A stretch of DNA of 64,000 nucleotides from Eleginops maclovinus (Eukaryota > Chordata > Actinopteri > Perciformes > Eleginopidae), in contig NC_086369.1 in assembly GCF_036324505.1 (NCBI RefSeq), forward strand, positions 15,541,281 to 15,605,280, read 5' to 3'. The notes beneath the pieces were generated by a model. That model made no database searches. It was not told where the DNA came from and saw only the letters and a list, made by a program, of their open reading frames with translations. Both the position numbers and the translations under genes were made by a program. Every line of letters starts with the position of its first letter. Position 1 is the first letter of the stretch. Positions 26,125 through 38,447 of this stretch are shown here, one piece after another.

Positions 26125-26265
26125 AAAGAAAAAGTTTGACATTTTGGTGAAACGTGCTCATTCGCTTTCTTGCAGAGAGTTGAAAACCACTCTCTGCATG
26201 CTGAATGTGAAGCTAGTCACTTAGCTTAGCTTAAAGACTGTAAAGAGAGGCAATCATGTTTTGCA
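26125..26265 (+). mobile_element. fragment of a common teleost interspersed repeat
   Basis: The string aagtttgacattttggtgaa, then attcgctttcttgcagagag, accactctctgcatgc and acttagcttagcttaaagac, follow the order of a very common percomorph repeat. The class is unknown to me. Confidence 0.6.
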
Positions 26266-28646
26266 TTCATATGGAAAAGCTGACGTATAAGAGGGGGAGA
26301 AGTTACTTCCACTTTACTCAACAACTATCGATCAAAAACACGCCAGTCAAAGTTTATACCATTGAATGAATATTCCTCATGGGTTGGAGGATGCTTTTGT
26401 GGCGCTCACAATGGAGGAGTACTCTCGGATTTCTGCTTAACGGAGTAAAGTGTGTGAACCACACTTGGTCTGACACCCTGTTATACAGTGATCTTGTGTT
26501 TATTACCTGTACTTTGTACTTAAAAGCATATGATAGAATGTGTTTATTTGCAGAAGAACCCAAGAGGAGATCAGAAATGACATTATTAAAGTCCACATGA
26601 AGAACAGAAACTTCATCCTGATCTGTGGACAGCACACACTCTGCCTTTCAGCACTGATTAACTCTGTACCTCTACAGCCACACTGCCACTGAGAGATGTC
26701 TGCATAACACTGTGTCAACACGTGAAAAAGTCCTGTGGCTGACCCGGCACAGCTCGGCTGTTAAGGCATTGTCTCTGACACTCGGCACCCCCGGGCGATA
26801 CTGTGTGCGCTGCTCTCAGTGTTGTTCACACGCAGCACATTGTCACAACAAGCGCTGCAGTGGCTTAAATCTCAGGGAGGAAACTGAGTGTGTGTCACCC
26901 CCGTCCCAAAACTACATATCAAGCTACCTCTGTGACATGACAGCAAGTGCTGGGTTGCAAAACACTTGCTTACACAAGGCTTCAATGCTAATGTCATTGA
27001 CTCTAAAGCTAGCACTGAACATGAACACAGCCTTCAAAACAAGATATACCACACCCTAAACTGATTTGCAGGTGTAAGATCAGGTTACTAATCGCTGATC
27101 AAAAACAACCCCGTTGAAGGTTTGTACAATAATGATTTCCTTCATGTTGAACTGCTTGAATCATGCATTGGCATCAACTATGTTGTGCACTTCAAAGCCA
27201 TTGCCGGTGCATTGGCAGCCGGACCGATCCACACGACAGGAGCTGTGCCATCTGACGCCTGATCGATGCAGCAGCAAAATAACTCAACAAACAGGCAGGA
27301 AACCCATGCCTTCTGCTGCTACGAGGGGCATAAAGCCCACCGCTGAGAGAAGGAGCCTTTTTTTAAAGCTTTAATTACATGCTTGGCTAACGGGTAGCCG
27401 ACTGTCTCGCTGAGCGCAAAATGACACTATCACCGTCTACAGCTGTCCACAGGTTCAAAGCTGACACAAACACACCTGCCCTCTGCACAGCTAAAGGTGC
27501 AAAGCAAAGCAATTGCACTCCTGCTCCGCAGATATCAGGGGTGACTCACAACCACCGAACCAGCTCATTGATCTTTGCTTTCTAAAGGGCACCGGCGCCT
27601 AACAGAAGAATGACATGCTAGCTTGATGCTAACCAGACGCTCTATCACACACCCATCCGAGGGTAAATTGAGAAGAGGAATCAGTGAGTGAGACTTTTTG
27701 TTCTGCACAGAGCTCTGCAGTTTTGAATCATCCAATTATTAATATCATAATCAATCATATCAGCTTTTGCACCGACAGGATATGACGGGGGGAATGATGG
27801 ATGAAATCTCTCACAGATAGATTCCACTGCAGGGGAGGTCCAGTCTCTTTGGTTATACTTGCTGTAAATGTGCCAATATTTCACTGGTATGTGCTGTTGG
27901 ATCTTCTACCTCAGGGGTAAAGGGTTTAAAAGTGCATGCAATTCAACACAGTGGTTGTGCTTTATACTCTTGTACTAAATGTACTTTATTTTTAGTACTA
28001 CATGCAGCTTCTTGCACTGTTGCATGCAATATGTATGCAATTGAGACATGGTGCCTTGAAGCCCTCTGTCTTATATATGTCCGATGCAAAGGATTGTGGG
28101 TCAGAATAGGCTGAAAAGCATAAGCTGGGTGTGAGACTCAGTTGGTGGACGCATACGACAGTGGGACGGTTATTGTAGTCTTTATGAAGGAAGTAGGTCA
28201 GCATGAGCCTAAAGCATCTTCTATTGTAAACAATGTATTGATTAATGTTTCGACTAGATATGACAAAGTCCGTCTCATCATTTTCTTTCTTTTGACTGTG
28301 CTTCTTCACGGTCAAAAGTCCCAAAGAGAGGCAGCGCTGGGAGAAGACAGCGCTATAATCCATCTTTCCACATGTTCCTTGCAATCAACACATCCCAGAT
28401 AACAAGCCAAGGAGGCTGCCAGCTCCTACAGCTCAGAATTATATGCCTGAAAAACAACAACAACAACCGCCTCTTTGGCTCAAAGACAAAATCATAACAC
28501 ATATATACTTCGACATAAAGGCCCTACAGATGGGGGGAGGCATAGGGAAGCTGCCTTGAGACGCGTCTTCTTACTGTATCTAAAGAAATGTGGCAGGAGG
28601 AATAGTAAATTAGCTCCTGGCTCCACTGGAACCAATTAATTACCAG

Positions 28647-28651
28647 TGTAT

Positions 28652-28698
<47 letters not shown>

Positions 28699-28730
28699 TG
28701 TGTGTGTGTGGGCCTGTGTGTGTGTCTGTT
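28647..28730 (+). repeat. imperfect (TG)n microsatellite
   Basis: TG tract broken by TC, TT and GGCC; an old array next to the purer one at 28853. Confidence 0.95.
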
Positions 28731-28849
28731 GAGTGCCTGGCCTCGGTAATTTGTCCCATTAACACCAGAGAGACGCACAATAGCAGAAAGTTATATCATT
28801 AATGAGAGGGAGAGATGGTTGACGGCAGCTGCTTTACCACCAGAGAGTG

Positions 28850-28852
<3 letters not shown>

Positions 28853-28947
<95 letters not shown>

Positions 28948-28952
28948 GTGTG
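28853..28952 (+). repeat. (TG)50 microsatellite
   Basis: One CG interruption near the right end. Confidence 0.99.
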
Positions 28953-30559
28953 AACATGTCTCCCAAGGCTAAACTGGAACAGCAGAGGAGCAAGAGTCGG
29001 AGACGGAGCCTGCAGGCATCCGATGTGATCGTGTCTCTGCTAGACCGAGCAAACAGACTCAGCCTCCCTTTCTTCTTCTGCGTGCTATACTGAGCAGTCT
29101 GAAGGCTCCTGTTTCACCAAGAACTGAATACACTCGTCCTCTCTGACAGTTTGCAGTCTCTCACAAATAGAGACGCCTCAGACCTGAAGCCACCTTTAAA
29201 ATCTAGCTTCACACCTCAGCCACAGGCGACTCCTGTCTGTGGATCTATCAGGACAAGAAGAGGCAGGAAATATTTACTCGGAGTATGAAGGAGAAGCAGG
29301 CTTTAGGTTAGGGTTAGAAAACATAACCTCCTGCAGGAATACTTGAGCACTACGGCATGTGACCTTGTGGAAATGTGTTTTGAAAATTCACTCCAGCTAG
29401 TTTCAGAGGATCAAACACATCCTGAATCAGAAGAGTAAAGACAGCAAAGAAGAAGTCTAAAGAGTTTCTGTCCGACATTGTCTGCTGGAATGAGGTGTGC
29501 ACTAATTAGAGGAAGGAGCCTTAAAGAAAGGATCTGATTGGTGGAAAAATTATCTGAAAAACCTCCAATCAACTCAGGTGAGTCGTGACATTTAGCCACA
29601 ATTAATTGGGGATTGGAAAAGGACAACAAATACCCCAAAAATGATGCATAGCCGCTCAACGATGTAGTGTACTCCACTGACTCATCCTCTTCTAGTGCCT
29701 ATATTCTGCTCTCTCCTGCTGGATCAGGCCCTCGGGGTGAAGTCTTTAATTGGGTGTTTGACTCCCAGTTGGAGTCCAGAAGAAGACTTTATTAGTCAGC
29801 GGGACAATTAGGGAGCGCTTGAGTGGAAAAGTATTGATTCTGCGTAGCCTATATACTTTATGCATAGTAACATAAATGAGAGCTGGTTAAGCTTCATGCA
29901 TGCTTTTCTTTCTGCCCACATTTTGCAATCTATTTTGATTAATATTTGACAAAGACCCTATACAACTAAACTGCCTTCTCCGCCCGGACTGAGAGCGTAG
30001 TTTCTGGGCTGTAACACTGGATATTAACTTCATTTGTGCATCTTTAGAGACTCAGTTTGAATAAAGTCAGTAGCTGCTCTTAAAGTCATGGGACGCTCAC
30101 ATCCACATTTCCTGGTTAATAGGCTTATTTACATGCTGTGAAGATGGGAGTAAATCAAATGATTTTTTGTGCTGCATCTTTGAAACTCAACACATTATAA
30201 AAAGGAGGCTAACTCTCACCATCACGGCTCGGTAATTAAGACTCTGCTGGGAGGCGGTAATTGCATTTCCTTCTGCGTGATCCACCATATTTTCCCCATG
30301 GGAGAGGCCACGCTGTTTTTGTCAAATATTAATAGATGGGGAGATGTCCATCACGTAACGTTTTTCACTTGAGGACCATAACTGTATACTTTCCCTAATG
30401 ATAGCCAACAAAACATCAATCATAACCTCTATCACAGAAACACGGCTCCAGCTCCTCCATGTCTTCCTTTAAAAATAATGCATTGACCTTAATGCAATCC
30501 CCCGCAGTGCAGCATGAATATTCACCTCCCTATTTATATAAGCTGACAGCTCTAATAGC

Positions 30560-30760
30560 CCATATTTCACCCCCACTGTACTGTAATAAAAGCAGAGAAC
30601 CACCCCACCGTCACTATCTCCCCCTCATCGCCGGGCGCCATTATCTTCACGTTGAGGTCCAAGGGCTTAATGATCACGTCGTCCTTCACCATGAGCTCAT
30701 TAACCGCTGGGACAAAGCCTTTTGTGCAGGTGGGTCTCCTCTGCAAATACCACAAGGAAG
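30560..30760. other. exon-like block, open with splice-type borders on both strands; unassigned
   Basis: On the minus strand an acceptor (ttgtggtatttgcag) ends at 30741, followed by an open frame with coding-like third positions (G-F-V-P-A-V-N-E-L-M-V-K-D-D-V, then P-L-D-L-N-V-K-I-M-A-P-G-D-E). On the plus strand an acceptor-like aaaagcag (to 30595) and donor TGTGCAG/gtgggt (after 30729) frame another open reading. Openness on both strands argues for a conserved noncoding element at least as much as for an exon. No family is recognised in either direction. Confidence 0.25.
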
Positions 30761-32814
30761 GTCAAGAGTCGCAGGGAATTAGAGAAAGATTTGACAGAGA
30801 ACCTAGGAAGATGTGGGGGTTAAACGAGGGTTTCTGACTCCTATAAGAGGAAAGATGGTAGAACATTTAAACCAAACTAAAGCTGAATTACTCATATTCC
30901 ATTCCACTGTACAGTAGTCATTCTTACTTTCTGAGTTACATGTACATGGCTCACTTTCCACCGTTGACTTGCATTAATTTACATATTTGTATGTTGAGTG
31001 TATTGTATGTTGGACTGTTGCCAAATACGACAAACTGTATATATTTATTCCTAAATCCAATGATCAACGCATGGGAAGTAATATATCTTTAATACCAAAC
31101 TGTTAATAATGAATAAAATAGACAGTTTAATTCCTAAGACAAATTATAAACATATGGGAATGAAATGCAAATAAGTTTAATATAACACAATAAATATTAA
31201 CGGTGTTACTTTTAATACAAAACTGTCACTCATCAAAAACTAATTTAAAATAGTATCATTGCATCAGGATTAAATGTTATTAAAACCATTCTTTTCTTCA
31301 TCCATTCTGTTTGCCTCCGTTTGCATTTAAAAAGCATTTGATTTTAAATTAGAGAGCAACCTCCTCCTGTCAATCACACTAATCAATCTAATTTCAAGGG
31401 TTTAATCACTCTCACGTTTCAATAAATCTGGAGAAGCCGCCAGACTTCAGAGACGGACAGGAGGACAGACTTCAGTCGACTGAGGGAAGCTCAAAATTGA
31501 GGGTGATTTTCGGTCATTATTGATGCTGATCTCTCGGCGCGTCACACTTCCTAATCAGGTCTCACTAATGTTTCCACAGAGCCTCTGATCAATGACACTC
31601 TGCCCTCCTGACGCATCAAACTGCAGACAGGAAGCGTGAACTGCACAGTTAATCCGTTCCACCGCTGCACCGCTAAATCAGGGGGGGACGTACAGCAGGT
31701 CACAGGTGTATATGAATAAGACACACATGCTGACACGCTTTACGCAGATCTGGTGTGGCACACGTGAACATTCCACCATTAATAAAAGTCATACTCAATA
31801 AACACTTCCCCAATATGGAGTTCAGGTTCAGTTCATTTTTTAGGACAGGTGGGGACATTTAGATGTCAAAGAGGCAACAGAACAGGAGATAACACACATT
31901 TTCTGGCTGTAAAATTACATAAACTAACACACAGAAATAAAGCATCTCAATATAAACGTAGCGGTTAGCATTTAGCATGAAACTGAAATAGCTCACAATG
32001 CTATTTGAAGCTAGCTAACGGTACCATTTAATTAAGCCAGCTAAAGTAAAAAAGAACACAAGCTCAAAAGTCTAATGCTATGTGCTAGCCACCCCGTGAG
32101 ACTGCATGCTTCTGCACAGCGATGATTTGAGCTAAATGCTATCAGTCAGTTTCATTTATGTCTCAGGAGTTTATCCACATCCCTGGTTATTGTTTCTTTT
32201 GTAGAATGCAAACATAATGTAAAGCCTACTTGTGAGTGAACGTGACTGATCTAAAGTGCTAATTAAACAACAGCTTGTGCACGCACGCCGTCAACAACAC
32301 TCTGTCATAACTGCCTGGCAGCCATTATTCAGCCTTTTCAGATTTCATATCACAAACAATTTTGAATATTTGACGACGTCACAGTAGAACAACTAATTGC
32401 ACGTCTCTGGGGACAGTTGCCCCCCGAAACACTGACAACCAAAACAAGTTTCCTCTAATTGACCTAAAATGAGCCGTGTAACAAACAGAAATCCCTTTGA
32501 TAATGTGTCATCACTTCCTCCAGACGAACCGAGAGAGCGACAGGAACAAGAGGAAACAACGAGAGAGAAAACACACCCTGTCTGTCTGCCAGTCCAACAC
32601 AGAGAGAGCTCACAGATGCTGTCTGTCAGCAGACAAATCACACATCAAACAGACTGAAAAAGCTGCAAATTGCCACATATCACAGAAGCAGTGTCTTTAA
32701 CATATTTTTGTCTGGGAAAACTACAAAGATATCAAAACCCCACCCTGTCTGACTGTGAGCGGGTCTATAATTGTGATAAGAATGTGTGTGTCAGCAATCT
32801 TACAGGAGCACTGC

Positions 32815-32815
<1 letters not shown>

Positions 32816-32852
<37 letters not shown>
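32816..32852 (+). repeat. (GT)18 microsatellite
   Basis: Short pure tract. Confidence 0.97.
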
Positions 32853-32855
<3 letters not shown>

Positions 32856-33078
32856 CACTGCAGGCTTCATGTTGGTCTTTAACGAGTTTTGTGGGGGGAA
32901 CTCCGAGATTTCCGGGATAAAAGTGAGACTGTAGTCTGTGTTTGGGCCGGTATTACACCTGCAGGCTGCTCGGATAATTTGATTAGCAGGTACGGTGCTC
33001 TGTGTCCTCTGCACTGAAATGAAGTCTCGCACAAGGGCACGCTGACACCCACTCACACACACACACTTAACACAAAGG

Positions 33079-33115
<37 letters not shown>
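33079..33115 (+). repeat. (CA)18 microsatellite
   Basis: Pure tract with a shorter CA run (about 33054-33066) just before it. Confidence 0.97.
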
Positions 33116-33116
<1 letters not shown>

Positions 33117-35227
33117 ATCTGTCTTTTTTCTTTCTTCCAAAACATGCATCAGGGATGGGAATCAGAGAGGCCCCACTATACGATATCATCACAATAAAGG
33201 TATGGTACGGTAAATTGTGCGATATGCCAAGCACATTTAATATATATCACATTTTTTAAAACCAAGTTTTACTGGAAAAATAGATTTTTTTAGATCTATT
33301 TTATCTTAAAAGTTTTTTGCACATTCATGTTATCTAAATACTCCATAATAGCTTCGACAGACTTCCTGCCAATCCCACTAAACTCTGGATCATATAGCGG
33401 ATTGAAAAAAAGCTATTTCTACCCTAAAAGTTCAATTTGTATTTGCAACATCAGTAATGTCTACTGCAAAAGAAGCTTGTCGTCCAAGTTAAGATGCAAT
33501 ATAAAACTACTATGCCCTTTCAGGTTTTCCCCACCCTCAACACACATGCCGCCTCGACCCCACCCAAAATGTTCCAGAGGAGCAGAAACAAAAGCGTCTA
33601 ATCAGCAGCTACATCGGCCTCCTGAGATGAAGGGAGCCGGCGTGGCATGCGTCTGTAGCTGTGACAGCTCTAATTTAAGCTCAGGGCTAAATATACGGCG
33701 CGGCGCTGCACCTCTGACCGACTTCACCAGCGTCTTTGATGGCTCGCCATCAAACATGAGTATCAACTCTTTAACTCACAATATATGAATTCACTTTCTA
33801 TGTTTAGGTCTCTCTTATTGCTGCTGAGATAAAAAGAGGAGGAAAAATAACTCACAATTCACATTCATGCAGCCAGTGGGCGTCTGTAATCAAGACATCT
33901 GACTCAAGAAGTGTATACTCCTATTTCACATTATTATTATTATTTTTACTCTACTCCATTTACTCTAAGTACATTTAGCAATTTAAATATTATTATTATC
34001 ATATTCTTTACAATATTGATTGGCTATTAAACATTGAAATAACATACAGCCAACCCTCCCTAACCTTCCACATGACATATTTCAGTAAAACCAAGTAAGA
34101 AAGAATCATGAAATATATAACAATGTAAAAAAGAAGCAAAACAAAACTCAAAACTGGTCTGATTTGGGTTGACTGAACACTTCCCATAAATAACGGCACG
34201 CATGGATTTGGAAAGGCCTTCCTGTGTCATTCCTTTAACAGGTACAGGTTGCGGTGCAGGTTAAAGCCCCTTAACCGCTCTTTATCCGCAGCAGGCGGTC
34301 GTAAAGACTCGGGGGCGTTTCTAATGTGTGGTCTCTCCGGTGTTGACGCAGCGCCCTCGGGTCCATCTGGGTCTGATTGTAGGCCAGAAACAGATGTTGC
34401 TGTGTGTGTGTGTGTGTTTGTTTTTCACCACCTGAAAGCATGTGCATGTGCACAGCTGTCTACCTGAGCCAAATGTCTCCATTACTGCTGAAACACCTCT
34501 TTGTTAGTGAGTTTGTGCATGACCCACTTATATCACTTTGCTTACCTGCATGTTCCTCCGCTGTAACTGTCCTCTTTATATGTATCTGTGTTATGATTGG
34601 ATGCTGCTTTTCTGATCTTATTTCTCTGTATTTACACGTCTTTTCCTCCATGTGTGGACCATATATCGTATGAATAGGTGTGGACACAGTATGCACCGTG
34701 CAATGGGATATTTAGAACATTAAATACTTTAATAATCCAGTAATCTTTTTAAAAATGCCAACTATCCTGCTTCTTAAGTGTTCGTATTTCTGCTTTTCCT
34801 GATTTATATCAGAGTCAACTAAACATCTTTAGCATAAATACTCAGAAAATAAGGTAATCTAAGCGGCATCCGGAGCGTTCTCATTATTTTCTAACATTTT
34901 ATGGACAAAAGGTTCAATTGAGAAACCAGAAGGGCACTAAAGAGTGCCAAACAACGCCAAGGCCGTTCCCATAAGTACAAATAATGCATGCTCAATGATT
35001 TATATCAGCTTCTACAAATGTTTTCCTTGGCTCAAGATACGACCTTCAAACCCGCTTAAGTTTCATGAAAATTGGTCTGGTACAGAAAAACAGATAAGTG
35101 CCTTGGTGGATGTAATAAGCAGCACATTCATCAGTGTATTCACCAACTTTGAAAACAAAGAAAGCAGTTAGTCGACTAATCAGCCTGCTCTACATGACGG
35201 AGCTTCTCTGCAGAAAGATAATAGCGT

Positions 35228-35545
35228 GTCCAGCAGTGGCTCAGTCAGTAGGGGCTTGCACTGGGAATCGTAGGGTCGCCGGTTCAAGTCCCCAAACAGA
35301 CTTGAAATATGGAAAGTGGACTGCTACTTGGAGAGGTCCCAGTTCACCTCTAGGCCCTGCTGTGGTGCCTTTGAGCAAGGCCCCAGACACCTCCAATCCC
35401 CCCTCTCCATTGCTGCACGATAGCTGCCCACTGCTCCTAGTACTAGGATGGGTTAAATGCAGAGGACTAATTTCACTGTGTGTGCTCTGCTGTGTGCATG
35501 TATGTGACTAATAAAGAGGGTTTCATCCTCCCATTCTATTCTACT
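35228..35545 (+). mobile_element. tRNA-derived SINE
   Basis: The head has an RNA polymerase III box A (tggctcagtcagtagg, about 35237) and box B (ggttcaagtcc, 35281-35291) at tRNA-like spacing. A body with ggtcccagttcacc and a 3' section tgggttaaatgcagaggac, then ataaagagggtttc, follow. This tail is shared by abundant percomorph SINEs and was probably borrowed from a partner LINE. No clean target-site duplication is visible. The 125-codon frame across it is not a gene. Confidence 0.85.
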
Positions 35546-38096
35546 GGAATCTAAACTTTTCTCAGCAGGTTTTATGATTTATTTTGAAGGGAAGTCTCTC
35601 AGAATATCAGAACGATAATAGTTATAGGACTTTACATTATACTCATTTATACACATTTATTTAAAGCCTATTAAACTCATTATTATCAAGACTTTTTTGC
35701 AACTTGTGAGCCATACTTCCATGCCTCTGATTTAACAAGAATCCCTCTTATAAAACCAACACTGGTTGCAGATTAGCAGCATTCTAAAGGTGCTCTCTGT
35801 ACCCTTATATATTGCGTTTTGCTTATATTACAATGCAAACTTTATTGTGCCTGACCCAGTTACAGAAATGTTGAGCTCTTCTGTGTTAGGTGGGGGTAGA
35901 CGTGTCAGAAATCCAGACGCTACACTGACTGATATTGCTGAGCAGCGTGCAGGCAGTGGACAGCGTCAGAACAAATTTAAGTGAGTACGTGCGTGACGAC
36001 GCCTGATGACTGTGCTGCGATTTATCCTCCAGCTGAACACTCCTGCCACTTCGTCTGGACGCCTGCTGCATATATTAGCTTTGCATATTATTTTTGTCCA
36101 AGTGAAAATGCATTTGAAAAGGTTTCCTTGAATAAGAATATGCATAGGAGTGATTTCCTGCTCGTCTGCAAGAAACACGCTGAAGGTAAGGGCTTTCAGA
36201 CTCACACTGACCCACTCTCCACAAACATAAAGAGAAAGCAAAAGACTGAAGAGGAAGCACGGACGAGAAAGTCGTTTAGGGTCACTTGAGGTAGATTACT
36301 GAAGAGGGGCTGGTTATAACGAGAGGAATAGTGGAACAAAGGATGAAGGAGATGCAGCAGAGGATGGAGAGTAAGAGGTTGAATGAGATGAAATTAAGGC
36401 AGAGGCTTGGAGAGAGAAGGTTCGAGGGAAAGGGAAGAGGGGTGTTAAAGAGGTTAGGCGGGAACAAAAGCAGTGGTGAGTGAGGAGGAGAAAGAGAGGA
36501 TTAATAGGAGATGAGTTTAGATGGAAGAAATCAAAAGAGCGAGGAGTTTAGAGGCACTTCAGAGAGATGAGGTTGAAAAGTGCAGCTCTGCTAAGAAGGC
36601 TTCCAGCAGAGCCTTGAGAAGTCATTGATTTCGTTCATCTAAAAATAAGGCCCTATTAAGAGATATTACATGCATCTCCATCTTAAAAACGCAAAGACAT
36701 ATTGCCAATTAAACTTTCTGAATAATTTACAGAAAGCCTCTTGCATTCATTTCCCATCACAGATAACCAACAACACTGCTATTTGTTTGCAGGGGCGTGC
36801 TTCACAGAGCAGATGTCTGCTAGCGAACGACATATGGAGAGGTGCAAATTAAATTAAAATTGGTTATTCAAACATGATTTTGTATACAATGCACGGTGTA
36901 TTCTGTGCAGGCAGTGTTTCAGATTATTGGTACTGATCCAAAAGGCATTTAAAAGCTCTTAAAAATCGGACTTTCCTTTAGCTGAAGGAACACTGATGAG
37001 TGTCCATGAATAACATGGGGGGGTCCCACTGAGGTAATTGAATCAGGAGATTAAACACCAGGGGGAACAGGCCCGGGGCGAGGTGGTGAGGCACAGCTGG
37101 AAAAGCAACAGCCCACCCTTTCAAAGTAAAACCAAGGGAGAGGAAACACCGGGGAGTTATGCGGTGTCTGGAGAGCTGACTCTACAGGGCCCTCCTGGTG
37201 CAACGCTGTTTAACTTTCCTACTCCAATAGCTGCCCAATATGTCCCTGGTTTTGTTTTATGGAGACTACAATCACAACTGCGATGGTCCATCACAGTGTG
37301 AAATGACGACAGAACGGATGAAAATTGACTCAAAATACTCCGACGAGCAACTGAGATAATCCACAATAAATAACTCAGTTTTTACTGACTGGAAAATGTT
37401 GCGGTGGAAGAAGCCGACACTGAGAGAGGGTTTAAAGAGTTTGTTTTTTATAACAGGGCTATCAAGCAAACTACTGCTATTGTAAAGAGGAAATTGGCCG
37501 TAAAAAAGTTCCTTCTACTACCTCATGCCTCAAAGGGGGGAGAAAATCTGGAAGTGGAGGTCCGTGTGGGAAGCGGTGTGTAAATAATCATAAACAACAG
37601 CGTAAACGAGCCGGCCTAATGGGGATAGAAAGTTGCGTGAGTCGCCCGTACAGCTGGGCCAGACTGTTAATGTCGGCACTTTTTCCATTAGACGGGACCC
37701 CCTGGCTGCCTCGCACAATTATGTTATTCTTCTGGGGCCGGGAGTGTGGGTGTCTGCGTCGTGAGACTGTGTCTGGAGGTGATAAAACAGCAGAAAGCAC
37801 ATAAATAATGACTTAATGATCGCCTCCACCCTTTGCTGTAATGATGACAACGGAGTTTTCCGAGCCGGGGTGATCCACATGTGGCCTCCAGGTGTTCCCA
37901 GCCCCACCTCTGCTACTTCAAACCTCCCAACTCGCCATGCACGTCCATCTTTCACTTCCTATATTCTTTCCCGTGGGTGCGTTCGTCTTGTTGCAAATGT
38001 AGAAATATGCATCCAATAAGTCTGAAAGCTTTCTGTTCTCAAGGGAGTGACACAGCTGGATGATCCGCATTAATCATCCCGTCAAGCTGCGTTCTT

Positions 38097-38098
<2 letters not shown>

Positions 38099-38183
<85 letters not shown>

Positions 38184-38209
38184 CGTGTGTGTGTGTGTGT
38201 GTGTGTGTG
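38099..38209 (+). repeat. (GT)55 microsatellite with two CG interruptions
   Basis: Interruptions at about 38180-38184 (tgcgtgcgtg). Confidence 0.98.
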
Positions 38210-38415
38210 AAACAGTAGCAAGGAAGAGAATAAAGGAAAGAAACAGGACTTTTTGACACAATGGCTCAGAAATTAGACGTGTGGGTAAATTATAGTCGGG
38301 GCACTCAGGAACAAATAACAGCGTGTTGTGTGTAATAGCTTCTCTGGGTGGGTTCTGCTACAACTGCTACACAACAACAGCAGAAAATCCTGTGACTGTA
38401 TACACTGCAATTACA

Positions 38416-38416
<1 letters not shown>

Positions 38417-38446
<30 letters not shown>
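38417..38446 (+). repeat. poly-C run followed by a short (CA)n
   Basis: About 16 C and then seven CA units. Confidence 0.95.

Positions 38447-38447
<1 letters not shown>

Noticed and set aside
33327..33788. 153-codon plus-strand frame
   Set aside because: Mixed composition without motifs; possible conserved noncoding content but no sign of a gene.
35134..35511. 125-codon plus-strand frame
   Set aside because: Runs through a tRNA-derived SINE. The tRNA-like head is not a functional tRNA because it continues into the SINE body.
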